A DNA stretch of 9,726 nucleotides, from positions 1 through 9,726 of the forward strand of contig JAQVWB010000060.1 in the NCBI GenBank assembly GCA_028698695.1, written 5' to 3'. This stretch comes from Syntrophomonadaceae bacterium. Lineage in GTDB: Bacteria; Bacillota; Syntrophomonadia; Syntrophomonadales; Syntrophomonadaceae. The notes below the pieces were generated by a model. The model was not told the origin of the DNA, made no database searches, and saw only the letters and a list, made by a program, of their open reading frames with translations. This document shows positions 1-5,795 of the stretch, one piece after another. Each line of letters opens with the position of its first letter. The first letter of the stretch is position 1. The position numbers were made by a program, and so were the translations under genes.

Positions 1-854
1 ATTACGCAAATTTCATCTACACCTGCAACAATACGTTTGGTTAATAGCGTAACATCATCCTGAAGACTCTCAGCAAAAGATTCATCTACAAGCCAGACCC
101 CCAGGAAAGCATGATCCTGGGTAAAAACAATAATTGGATGAAGTCCTGCCGCTTCAGCGCAGGCAGCAAATAATAAGGTGAGATCAAGACAGGTACCCAG
201 ACGATGTTTATTAATAATATCAGGGGTGCGTATTTTTTGCCCCTGTTCCTCAAAACTAGCCGGTGGTACACAATAGGCAATTTCTTTTGCCTGCAGAGCA
301 GAATATATGGAAGCCAGTTGTTGGCGAACTCTTTTGTGATCCTTGCTTTGATAGGCATCCAACGAGGGACTTCCAGTTTGCTCTCCCAAGTGAGCAGTAG
401 CACTATGAAGAAAACCGGCGATATCAGGATGATTAGGGAAAACAAAGGCGGCAATAATTTCGGGTAAGCTTCGAGTACCGTTCCATTCATCGTAGGATAA
501 AATATCTATAGGTGATGTACTGGAATAGATAAGATCCTCGTTATCTTTAACAAAAATTATAAGCATTCCGGTCAAGCGTTCAGTCAGGCTCCCTAAAAAA
601 GCCGGTGTAAGTTGAATGTCAATAACGCCAAGATCAAGTCTTTGACCAACAGGTAAAGCGGCAATGGTAGTTGACCAGGGTGTCGATAATTCAGGTTCTG
701 TGGTTATAGTGATGGTTAGTTGCTCAATATCCTTGCTTCCATTATTAATCAAACACAGCCGCTTAACCAAGGGGACATGATTCTGCTGCATAGCATAATT
801 CACCGTATTATCATAGACCAATTCACAGCTGATACTTATTTCATTGTTTTTCAT
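1..854 (-). CDS. DUF4011/DUF3320-family large helicase (Hhe-like), N-terminal part, cut by the window edge
   Basis: An open frame runs without a stop from ATG at 854 to the left edge (284 codons) and continues outside. GGGAG at 864-868 lies 9 nt before the ATG. Residues 1-112 look like a beta-sandwich with an N-N-G-S turn, ending DEWNG. LPEIIAAFVFPNHPDI follows near 120-135, then a helical stretch with AYQSKD and PPASFEEQGQKIR (about residues 197-209). RLGTCLDLTLLFAACAEAAG and HAFLGVWLVDE give a Cys222/His248 pair arranged as in transglutaminase-like folds. I know this order from the N-termini of long (over 1,000-residue) proteins that continue with DUF4011, a superfamily 1 helicase and a Vsr/MTES_1575-type nuclease. 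Some of these are antiphage proteins called Hhe. Helicase and nuclease parts lie outside the window, so function is inferred from the N-terminus. A weak promoter may be AATCAA 928-933 with ATAATA 903-908 (minus strand, 19-nt spacer). Confidence 0.82.
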   Translation of the reverse strand, partial: MKNNEISISCELVYDNTVNYAMQQNHVPLVKRLCLINNGSKDIEQLTITITTEPELSTPWSTTIAALPVGQRLDLGVIDIQLTPAFLGSLTERLTGMLIIFVKDNEDLIYSSTSPIDILSYDEWNGTRSLPEIIAAFVFPNHPDIAGFLHSATAHLGEQTGSPSLDAYQSKDHKRVRQQLASIYSALQAKEIAYCVPPASFEEQGQKIRTPDIINKHRLGTCLDLTLLFAACAEAAGLHPIIVFTQDHAFLGVWLVDESFAESLQDDVTLLTKRIVAGVDEICV

Positions 855-1057
855 ATTATCGTGCTCCCGTGGGATAATATCCTTCCTCTTGTATTGTTCT
901 GTATAATATTGGTATATCCTGCTAAATAATCAAGATATTTGACTGTATAGTAATAAAAATTGAATTGTAACTACCGTAATGACAAACTGTTAATTAAAAG
1001 TGGGCAGCATATGCGGTAGGAATAGTCTGTATAGAGGATGGTAAAATAACAGGAGCA

Positions 1058-1117
1058 ATGTTATTATCTAATACAATATCCGTTAAAATCTACAGGAGTT
1101 ATGAGGTTTTATTATGA
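1058..1117 (+). CDS. possible 19-codon upstream ORF overlapping the methyltransferase start
   Basis: ATG at 1058 opens a 19-residue frame (MLLSNTISVKIYRSYEVLL). Its TGA at 1115-1117 overlaps the methyltransferase ATG in an ATGA arrangement, which would allow translational coupling. AGGAG at 1051-1055 is only 2 nt from the ATG, which is too close for an efficient start. The peptide resembles nothing I know. It may be chance; there is no regulatory motif such as a run of one amino acid. Confidence 0.2.
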   Translation: MLLSNTISVKIYRSYEVLL

Positions 1118-1743
1118 ATGAACTTTCCCAAAAGTTAAATCAATGTAAAAGACCTTCTGGTGAACCGGGAAAACTGATTGCCGATATGATGAATGAAAGC
1201 CATTATGCGTTGACCACCTGGGGCATGGAAATGTTCTCTATAGCACCTGACAGTACCATACTGGATGTCGGTTGCGGAGGAGGACGAACAATTTACCGGA
1301 TGACCGAAATAGCCTCTGAGGGAAAAGTCTTCGGGATTGATTATTCACCAGACTGTGTAGCCTGGTCCAGTGCCTATAACGAGGAATGGATTAAGGAAGG
1401 ACGGGTGGAAATACTGCATTCTCCTGTTAATGAACTACCTTTTAAAGATAATTTTTTTGATATAGTTACCGCAGTTGAAACCGTTTATTTTTGGCCGGAT
1501 CTAGCTGAATCTTTTAAAGAGATAAAGCGGGTCTTAAAGCCTGGCGGCAAATTTATCATTATTAATGAAGTGTATAAAAGTGAGCTTTTTCGGGAAAGAA
1601 ATGAAGCCTATACTGCCGCTGGAGATATGCAGATATTTGCCCCGGAAGAATTAAAGCAATTGCTGGAGGATGTTCAGTTTAAGAATGTAACAACTGCAGT
1701 GGTGAAAGCTAATAATTGGTTGTGCTGCATCGGAGAGAAGTAA
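1114..1743 (+). CDS. class I SAM-dependent methyltransferase (Methyltransf_11 type)
   Basis: This 209-residue cytoplasmic protein has the full set of class I methyltransferase motifs. Motif I is ILDVGCGGG (residues 49-57), the acidic ribose-binding position is in VFGIDYS (Asp76), LPFKDNFFDIV (108-118) is the motif around the fourth strand, and LKPGG (141-145) is the motif before strand five. The N-terminal helix with MNESHYALTTWGM (26-38) is typical of a small clostridial subfamily. The acceptor substrate is unknown in that subfamily, and nothing here identifies it. The start is supported by GAGG at 1103-1106, 7 nt upstream. It stands alone and diverges from the helicase-like gene on its left; no clear sigma-A promoter was found in 855-1113. 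The class is certain, the reaction partner is not. Confidence 0.9.
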   Translation: MNELSQKLNQCKRPSGEPGKLIADMMNESHYALTTWGMEMFSIAPDSTILDVGCGGGRTIYRMTEIASEGKVFGIDYSPDCVAWSSAYNEEWIKEGRVEILHSPVNELPFKDNFFDIVTAVETVYFWPDLAESFKEIKRVLKPGGKFIIINEVYKSELFRERNEAYTAAGDMQIFAPEELKQLLEDVQFKNVTTAVVKANNWLCCIGEK

Positions 1744-1766
1744 CCCTCTGGCTCTTTTGGGTTTTT
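1742..1766 (+). terminator. weak terminator-like hairpin after the methyltransferase
   Basis: AACCC (1742-1746) can pair with GGGTT (1759-1763) across a 12-nt loop, followed directly by more T. The five-pair stem overlaps the stop codon and is weak. A second perfect 7-bp inverted repeat, TGGTATA/TATACCA with a GATA loop, follows at 1775-1792 but has no T tract. Confidence 0.25.
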
Positions 1767-1769
1767 GCG

Positions 1770-1920
1770 TTAAATGGTATAGATATATACCAAGCGGCTC
1801 GCTTATCAACCTGACAAAGCTTTTATCATTAAAAGGCAGTTTTCCTAAAGCATCAGCCTGCAACAGACGTACAGCGCAGTCTTCAGCTATACGTATTTTA
1901 TATAACCCTGTTTCTTTCAT
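1770..1920 (-). pseudogene. possible remnant of a SAM methyltransferase (antisense, between convergent genes)
   Basis: The minus frame opening with ATG at 1920 encodes AVRLLQADALGKLPFNDKSF. This lines up with RVEILHSPVNELPFKDNFF of the neighbouring methyltransferase: the LPF-x-D-x-x-F core and its spacing are shared. The Asp that normally follows the Phe is replaced by Val. No motif I precedes it because a stop directly abuts the ATG, and no LPGG-like motif follows. The frame then runs antisense into the methyltransferase 3' end, where it is surely not coding. The RBS is poor (GAGGT about 14 nt upstream). It could be a decayed methyltransferase fragment or a chance match over about 20 residues. 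Confidence 0.25.
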
Positions 1921-1954
1921 CTAAAAGGTACATACCTCGGGATGATGGTCATTT

Positions 1955-2632
1955 CTAAAAGGGCCTGTATTTAACGTTGATATCAAAGGTATCTATTCCC
2001 TCTTTCTTCTTGAGCCAGCCTACAAAATAATAGGTCAGCGGGGTTGCCAGGACTTCATAGCCTACTTTCCATAAATATTGAACCAATACCATCCCAAAGA
2101 ATATTGGCCATGAATATAAGCCGCTGAAAGCAATAAGCATAAAGATGGAGGTATCCAACCCCTGCCCGACTATGGATGAACTAATAGTACGGACCCATAA
2201 AAAACGGCCTTCCGTGCGTAGTTTTAATTTTGAAAGTACGACTGAATTGGAAAATTCACCGATAAAATATGCAATCAATGAAGCCAGTACCAACCGAGGG
2301 GTAAATCCCAGTACGGTATTATAAGCATTGTTATGCGGCCAAAAGTCCGGGTACGGCAGCGTAATTATTATCATTATGAATAAAGACATTAGCAGATTGG
2401 CGGCAAAACCTGTCCAAATAGCTACGCGAGCCTTTTTAAAGCCATATACTTCTGTCAGGACATCTCCAAAGATATAAGTTATGGGAAACAGGAAAAGGTC
2501 GGCAGTAAGTGTCATGCCAAAGAGATAAACCAGTCGGCCTGCTACGATATTGGTAATCAATAGACAGGTTACAAAAAAACAGGTGATAATCATAAATAGA
2601 ATAGATACTTGTATGACCATTTTTTTCTGCAT
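1955..2632 (-). CDS. yhhQ: queuosine precursor transporter (YhhQ/VUT family)
   Basis: This 225-residue polytopic membrane protein imports queuosine precursors (queuine/preQ0/preQ1) for tRNA wobble modification. About six hydrophobic segments are visible, near residues 6-29, 38-57, 68-92, 109-127, 150-170 and 176-205. Family signatures include GDVLTEVYGFKKAR (56-69), IGEFSNS (124-130), GQGLDTSIFM (156-165) and KVGYEVLATPLTY (189-201). Length is normal for the family. The preQ1-I riboswitch in its leader agrees with the assignment. The ATG at 2632 is 13 nt after the AGGAG inside the riboswitch, a long but workable spacing; Met5 is an alternative start. It has its own promoter in the gap to the gene upstream, so it is transcribed alone. 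No strong terminator was found after its stop. Confidence 0.93.
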   Translation of the reverse strand: MQKKMVIQVSILFMIITCFFVTCLLITNIVAGRLVYLFGMTLTADLFLFPITYIFGDVLTEVYGFKKARVAIWTGFAANLLMSLFIMIIITLPYPDFWPHNNAYNTVLGFTPRLVLASLIAYFIGEFSNSVVLSKLKLRTEGRFLWVRTISSSIVGQGLDTSIFMLIAFSGLYSWPIFFGMVLVQYLWKVGYEVLATPLTYYFVGWLKKKEGIDTFDINVKYRPF

Positions 2633-2645
2633 AGTTATAACAAGT

Positions 2646-2681
2646 CTCCTTTGTTTTTTTAGGCTGGTGCTGCGACAGCCG
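2646..2681 (-). promoter_or_regulatory. preQ1-I riboswitch
   Basis: Read on the minus strand, the RNA is GGCU (2680-2677), loop GUCGCAG (2676-2670), CACC, AGCC (2665-2662), then U, an A-rich tail AAAAAAACAA and AGGAG (2650-2646). GGCU/AGCC forms P1. The GUCGCAG loop, the short ACC segment, the A-rich tail and the terminal GG-rich strand match the Thermoanaerobacter tengcongensis preQ1-I aptamer as I remember it. In that fold the tail docks in the P1 groove and the terminal G's pair with the loop C's in an H-type pseudoknot. Here those G's belong to the Shine-Dalgarno sequence of the transporter, so ligand binding should hide the RBS and lower translation. P1 is only 4 bp. The placement before a queuosine transporter is strong support. 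Confidence 0.85.
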
Positions 2682-2705
2682 TTATTATATTGTTTTACGC
2701 AAAAT

Positions 2706-2735
2706 ATTATACCATAAAGCTGATAAATAACGTAA
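2706..2735 (-). promoter_or_regulatory. extended -10 promoter of the queuosine transporter
   Basis: On the minus strand a perfect TATAAT (2711-2706) is preceded by TGG (2714-2712), an extended -10. A weak -35, TTACGT, lies at 2735-2730 with a 17-19 nt gap to the -10. The expected start near 2699 falls just before the riboswitch aptamer, as the riboswitch requires. Confidence 0.6.
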
Positions 2736-2756
2736 GTTTACTTCTTAAAATATAAG

Positions 2757-3956
2757 TCAGCTGTTTACCTTCAGTTTGAACCAATAGGAAATAGAATTGT
2801 CGCCGTTACCCCAATCTACAGATAGTATAAATACATATTCACCGTCTTCTTTAGGAGCTACCATAGTATTATTATTTAAGGGGTATAGCGAGAATAAATT
2901 ATCTTTATCCAACATTTGCAATTCATACTCGGGGTTATCTAATCCGGGAACGGTACCAGCTGTAAATATCAATTCGGATTCCGGTTTAATTATGTTGGGC
3001 TCCAATAAATTAGTATGTTCCTCATTCATACCAAACATGGTATTACCAATAATACCCCCCGGTTTTCCGGTAAAATTAGAATCTCCCTTAAGCCAGGATA
3101 ATTGCTGGTAATCACATCGTATCTCAAACTTGGGGTAGTCCGGCGGGTAGTCAGCATCAGCAATGCTTATGTGAGGTACATCCCGTGTTGGCTGGTTAAT
3201 GCCTGTCCCCTCTTCCCTGCTCAGTTCATCATTGTTAAGTTTCATATTTAAGTTATGGTATAGTGCCCTAGTTTCACCCGTGTCTTTATAATTAATCATT
3301 ATTAGTTCTGGTTTTGTTTGGCGTTTAATAATAATTACCGGCCCGTTGGCCGACCGCAGGAATAGTAAAGCCTTACTACGGTTTTCCAATTGAAAATGGC
3401 CTTTTAAAATCGGGCCCAAACCAAGGCCGTTGGTTCTCATGGATAAGGGCGGAATCTCAGCTGCCAAATTGAGCTCTTCAATATCATCGTAGTTTATGCT
3501 AACCCCGTAAGCTCCGCTTATTGTAAACTGCTCACTTTCCAGGTTAATAGCGGGTGGCATGGCAGTCCAGGCTATACCGGCTCCAACGCCGATAACAACA
3601 ATTAGTGTAAATAGGAGACTTATTGTAACAGTTTTGTTCTTTACCGCAGGCGGGTTAAATTTCTGGGCTTTTATAACGGTATAAATGATTATAAGAATTA
3701 ACAGGCCGAATCCCACTTCTGTCCCCCAGACCAATCCGGCCCGCTTCAGGACATAGCCCATAAGTGGAGTAAAAGCAGCAATCATTAACTGCCGTCCTGT
3801 AAAATCACCCAGGGCTTTAGCATCTATTTGTTCTTTTACCTCACGAGGGGCAGTATTATATCCGGCTATTAAATTATAGGCTTTAAAGTATTTTATTAAT
3901 ACGCCGGTAAAGAAAATCAGAGCACATACTATAAGAATAATGATTAATTCTGCCAT
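2757..3956 (-). CDS. DUF3784/bacterial PH-domain membrane protein with a beta-rich C-terminal domain
   Basis: This 399-residue protein is built from three parts. Residues 4-98 resemble DUF3784: a hydrophobic first helix (4-23), then AGYNTAPREVKEQIDAKAL (31-49), then hydrophobic segments near 56-70 and 81-97. A further membrane helix spans about 109-130. Residues 138-240 look like a bacterial PH domain, with FTISGAYGVSINYDDIEEL and a later KALLFLRS...IIIKR strand pair. Residues 260-399 are beta-rich and resemble the C-terminal domain of some Firmicute lipoproteins: ISIADADYPPDYP, LSWLKGD, IIKPESELIF, then a closing DGEYVFILSVDW...YWFKLKV. No catalytic motif is seen, so the role is unknown, perhaps in cell-envelope sensing. 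The start is firm: AAGGAGG at 3964-3970 sits 7 nt upstream. The combination of the third domain with DUF3784-PH is the odd point. Confidence 0.8.
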   Translation of the reverse strand: MAELIIILIVCALIFFTGVLIKYFKAYNLIAGYNTAPREVKEQIDAKALGDFTGRQLMIAAFTPLMGYVLKRAGLVWGTEVGFGLLILIIIYTVIKAQKFNPPAVKNKTVTISLLFTLIVVIGVGAGIAWTAMPPAINLESEQFTISGAYGVSINYDDIEELNLAAEIPPLSMRTNGLGLGPILKGHFQLENRSKALLFLRSANGPVIIIKRQTKPELIMINYKDTGETRALYHNLNMKLNNDELSREEGTGINQPTRDVPHISIADADYPPDYPKFEIRCDYQQLSWLKGDSNFTGKPGGIIGNTMFGMNEEHTNLLEPNIIKPESELIFTAGTVPGLDNPEYELQMLDKDNLFSLYPLNNNTMVAPKEDGEYVFILSVDWGNGDNSISYWFKLKVNS

Positions 3957-4061
3957 ACACTCTCCTCCTTTTATGTTTGCTTTGCATTCTCTACTTTATC
4001 CTTTCTTTCCTGTTCAATTCGTAAGGTCTTTTGCTGGTTTAACCCTTGCATTTATGCGAAT

Positions 4062-4090
4062 ATTTTATATGCCCCCGTTTCGTTCATCAA
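4062..4090 (-). promoter_or_regulatory. sigma-A-like promoter for the DUF3784/PH gene
   Basis: On the minus strand TTGATG (4090-4085) and TAAAAT (4067-4062) are separated by exactly 17 nt. This would give a leader of about 100 nt before the ATG at 3956. No riboswitch or terminator-like structure was recognised in that leader. Confidence 0.45.
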
Positions 4091-4161
4091 AAAGGTGGAT
4101 AATTACGTACGTCAATCATAACAATGAACACTGACGAAAGTAAAAATTCTTAAGTATGAAC

Positions 4162-4184
4162 ATATACCTGCCACATCGGTATAT
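4162..4184 (-). terminator. hairpin downstream of the AlkD-type gene
   Basis: A perfect 7-bp inverted repeat, ATATACC (4162-4168) and GGTATAT (4178-4184), with a 9-nt loop, lies 17 nt after the stop of the minus-strand AlkD-type gene. A T-rich stretch (GAATTTTTAC, minus strand) comes only about 12 nt further on, so intrinsic termination would be weak. An operator is also possible. Confidence 0.3.
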
Positions 4185-4201
4185 TCCCAACACAAAGGTT
4201 T

Positions 4202-4912
4202 TTAATTTATTTTTACGGTACTATTGACTTTGAGTTTTCTCAGATATGCTTTCTTTTCTTCGCTGATCCGGTAACTTTCTATAGCCTTCTGAATGGTTTT
4301 GTTGTGCGTCCACTTTTCCAGTCGGCACTCTTGAATGTAGGGCAGAGCGGCGTCGTGCTGTTTGATTAGTGCCGTGCTGAAATACCAGGCAATCATCATG
4401 TTTATGTAGTATTCCTCTGAGCGAATGTTGGCTACGAGGTCCAACATAGCCGGCCTGAACTCGTCGTCAAGATAATTACTCAGCAACAGCCCAATACCAT
4501 AGCGAACTGTATAGGTATGGTCAGACTGAATCCAGATATTGATTTTTTCATAAACCTCAGCCGGATACTTTTTAAATACTTTGGGTAAGAATGAATCGCA
4601 TGTCGCCCAGTTATCGATATATGGCAGAAATGCTTCTGTATAGGCCATTGCCACATCATAATCCTTGAATGTCTCAATCAGGGAGGCGTGCAGGTTGTTT
4701 TCTTCGTAATACCTGTGGGGAAGAGTTCCGAGAAAATCACCGGCTGCCGGCGTTTTGGAGAGCTCTTTTGCAAACTTTCTAATCTCTGGAGTTCGTACAC
4801 CTATAACCCGTTCCGGATTTACCGTAGGCATAAGTTTCTGCTGAAATTCTTTATATTTTAAGTCCTGTAGTTCAAACAGGCGACTCTGAATTCTTGATAC
4901 CACATCGTTCAT
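4202..4912 (-). CDS. AlkD-type HEAT-repeat DNA alkylation repair protein
   Basis: The product (236 residues from the ATG at 4912) is an all-helical HEAT-like repeat protein of the AlkD superfamily. The family removes N3- and N7-alkylated purines by a non-flipping DNA glycosylase mechanism. Landmarks line up with Bacillus cereus AlkD as I remember it: IGVRTPEIRKFAKEL (cf. LGIQTPERRQLLKDI), DNWATCDSF with Trp102 and Asp106 (cf. Trp109/Asp113), VRYGIGLLL with Arg137 (cf. Arg148), and MMIAWYFS with Trp176 (cf. Trp187). The HNKTIQKAIESYRIS ending is typical of Firmicute members. I chose the ATG at 4912 because GAGGA (4921-4925) is 8 nt upstream; a GTG at 4927 would add five residues but lacks a well-placed RBS. 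A related group, AlkD2, lacks the alkylated-base recognition helix and glycosylase activity, and this protein could belong there. Confidence 0.87.
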   Translation of the reverse strand: MNDVVSRIQSRLFELQDLKYKEFQQKLMPTVNPERVIGVRTPEIRKFAKELSKTPAAGDFLGTLPHRYYEENNLHASLIETFKDYDVAMAYTEAFLPYIDNWATCDSFLPKVFKKYPAEVYEKINIWIQSDHTYTVRYGIGLLLSNYLDDEFRPAMLDLVANIRSEEYYINMMIAWYFSTALIKQHDAALPYIQECRLEKWTHNKTIQKAIESYRISEEKKAYLRKLKVNSTVKIN

Positions 4913-4923
4913 TTCATTCTTCC

Positions 4924-5045
4924 TCACTGCTTTGGAATTAATCCTCCATACATTATATCCAGTAATTCCCCATCAGGATATTCTGTCAGTTTTTGAACGG
5001 TTTAGGCCCTGCAAGACCCCATTTTAATTTACCGCTTCCCTCATC
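4924..5045 (-). pseudogene. possible decayed coding remnant upstream of the AlkD-type gene
   Basis: Two adjoining minus-strand frames read like one protein tail. The first gives GSGKLKWGLAGPKPFKN and ends at TGA. The next frame gives KLTEYPDGELLDIMYGGLIP and then KQ, ending at TGA 4926-4924, just before the AlkD start. Adding one A to the five-A run where the frames meet joins them without loss. I do not recognise the protein, and no start with a good RBS is visible. It could be a degraded small gene, a gene hit by a homopolymer error, or chance. A TATAAT inside it (4949-4944) could instead serve as the -10 for the AlkD gene; no good -35 was found for it. Confidence 0.3.
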
Positions 5046-5059
5046 TTATCGCTTAGCTC

Positions 5060-5563
5060 TTATGTAACTGATATAGCAATCCGTTCCAATAAACGCCCGC
5101 CTTTGACTAAATAGAAGCCAAATATTAAATATAATAGCGTGGAAAGCAGGCGGGTATATATGAATTCTTGCTGTAGATCAGTAAAAATAGCCGGGCTGAC
5201 ACTTTTTAAATAAATTATGTTCGATATTATTTGCACCGTATCTGGCAAAGCCTGAACAATCAATACCATTCCCAGTATTTTCATGGCTAAATTAAAAATA
5301 GCTCGAGCTGAATCAAGCGTTTCGTCGTCATCAGGATATAAATGTTCAGCCAGCTTTTTGGTGCCTACAAGTAAAAATATTCCTGCCGCTACAATCACCA
5401 GTGGCATTAAGATGTTCATGATCTGAGCTGCCGGGGGCATCATATCTTCACTAAAAGGTATAATTCCCCCGATTGCTATTGTCTGGCATATACCATTAAT
5501 GATGGTAATCACCCCTACTACCTGCAAACCAATACGCAATAATACTCTGGATGATAATTCCAC
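5060..5563 (-). CDS. four-helix membrane protein of unknown function
   Basis: I do not recognise this gene. With the longer start (ATG 5593) it has 177 residues; with the GTG at 5563 it has 167. In the longer numbering four hydrophobic segments stand out, near residues 20-42, 57-78, 100-127 and 147-165. They are joined by short loops, including a charged KKLAEHLYPDDDETLDSAR loop between helices 2 and 3, probably cytoplasmic. There is no signal peptide cleavage motif, lipobox or catalytic motif. I prefer the GTG because AGGGGAG (5579-5573) lies 9 nt before it, while the ATG at 5593 has no purine-rich site. It diverges from the exported peptidase gene across about 200 bp of AT-rich sequence. 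A reading frame with such clear helix periodicity is very likely real. Confidence 0.75.
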   Translation of the reverse strand: MELSSRVLLRIGLQVVGVITIINGICQTIAIGGIIPFSEDMMPPAAQIMNILMPLVIVAAGIFLLVGTKKLAEHLYPDDDETLDSARAIFNLAMKILGMVLIVQALPDTVQIISNIIYLKSVSPAIFTDLQQEFIYTRLLSTLLYLIFGFYLVKGGRLLERIAISVT

Positions 5564-5720
5564 TACCTTCCACTCCCCTATATTTAATCCCATAATTTTG
5601 TCATTCTTGATAATGTTTCTATTTATAATTTTATCTTACCATAATTAATAACATTAATTGCAGACTATTAATTAACAGTCGCTTTATCCGCTCATACCAG
5701 CCGGTTTCCGTATATTACCT

Positions 5721-5750
5721 TTGACGATCTTTTATTGTTATAGCTAGGAT
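5721..5750 (+). promoter_or_regulatory. promoter-like site before the M15 peptidase gene
   Basis: TTGACG (5721-5726) and TAGGAT (5745-5750) are 18 nt apart, close to a sigma-A promoter with a poor -10. A 7-bp inverted repeat, TGTATGT (5751-5757) and ACATACA (5772-5778), follows at the expected transcript start. It could be an operator or a leader hairpin just ahead of the GGAGG at 5784-5788. Confidence 0.4.
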
Positions 5751-5795
5751 TGTATGTATATAGAGTAACAAACATACATATCTGGAGGTCAACCT

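Noticed and set aside
86..490. Minus-strand hydrophobic 134-residue frame that looks like a membrane protein
   Set aside because: It lies in another frame of the same strand inside the helicase-like gene, whose own frame is continuous, has an RBS and matches a known family.
204..929. Plus-strand frames at 204-467 and 720-929
   Set aside because: They lie antisense to, or mostly over, the Hhe-like gene and lack RBSs and family resemblance.
3940..4134. Plus-strand 64-residue frame upstream of the DUF3784/PH gene
   Set aside because: It has no RBS, overlaps the firm start and SD of the minus-strand gene, and its peptide looks like translated AT-rich spacer.
5772..5780. CATACATA as a sporulation sigma-E -10 element before the M15 gene
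   Set aside because: The transcript would begin within the Shine-Dalgarno sequence, leaving no functional RBS.
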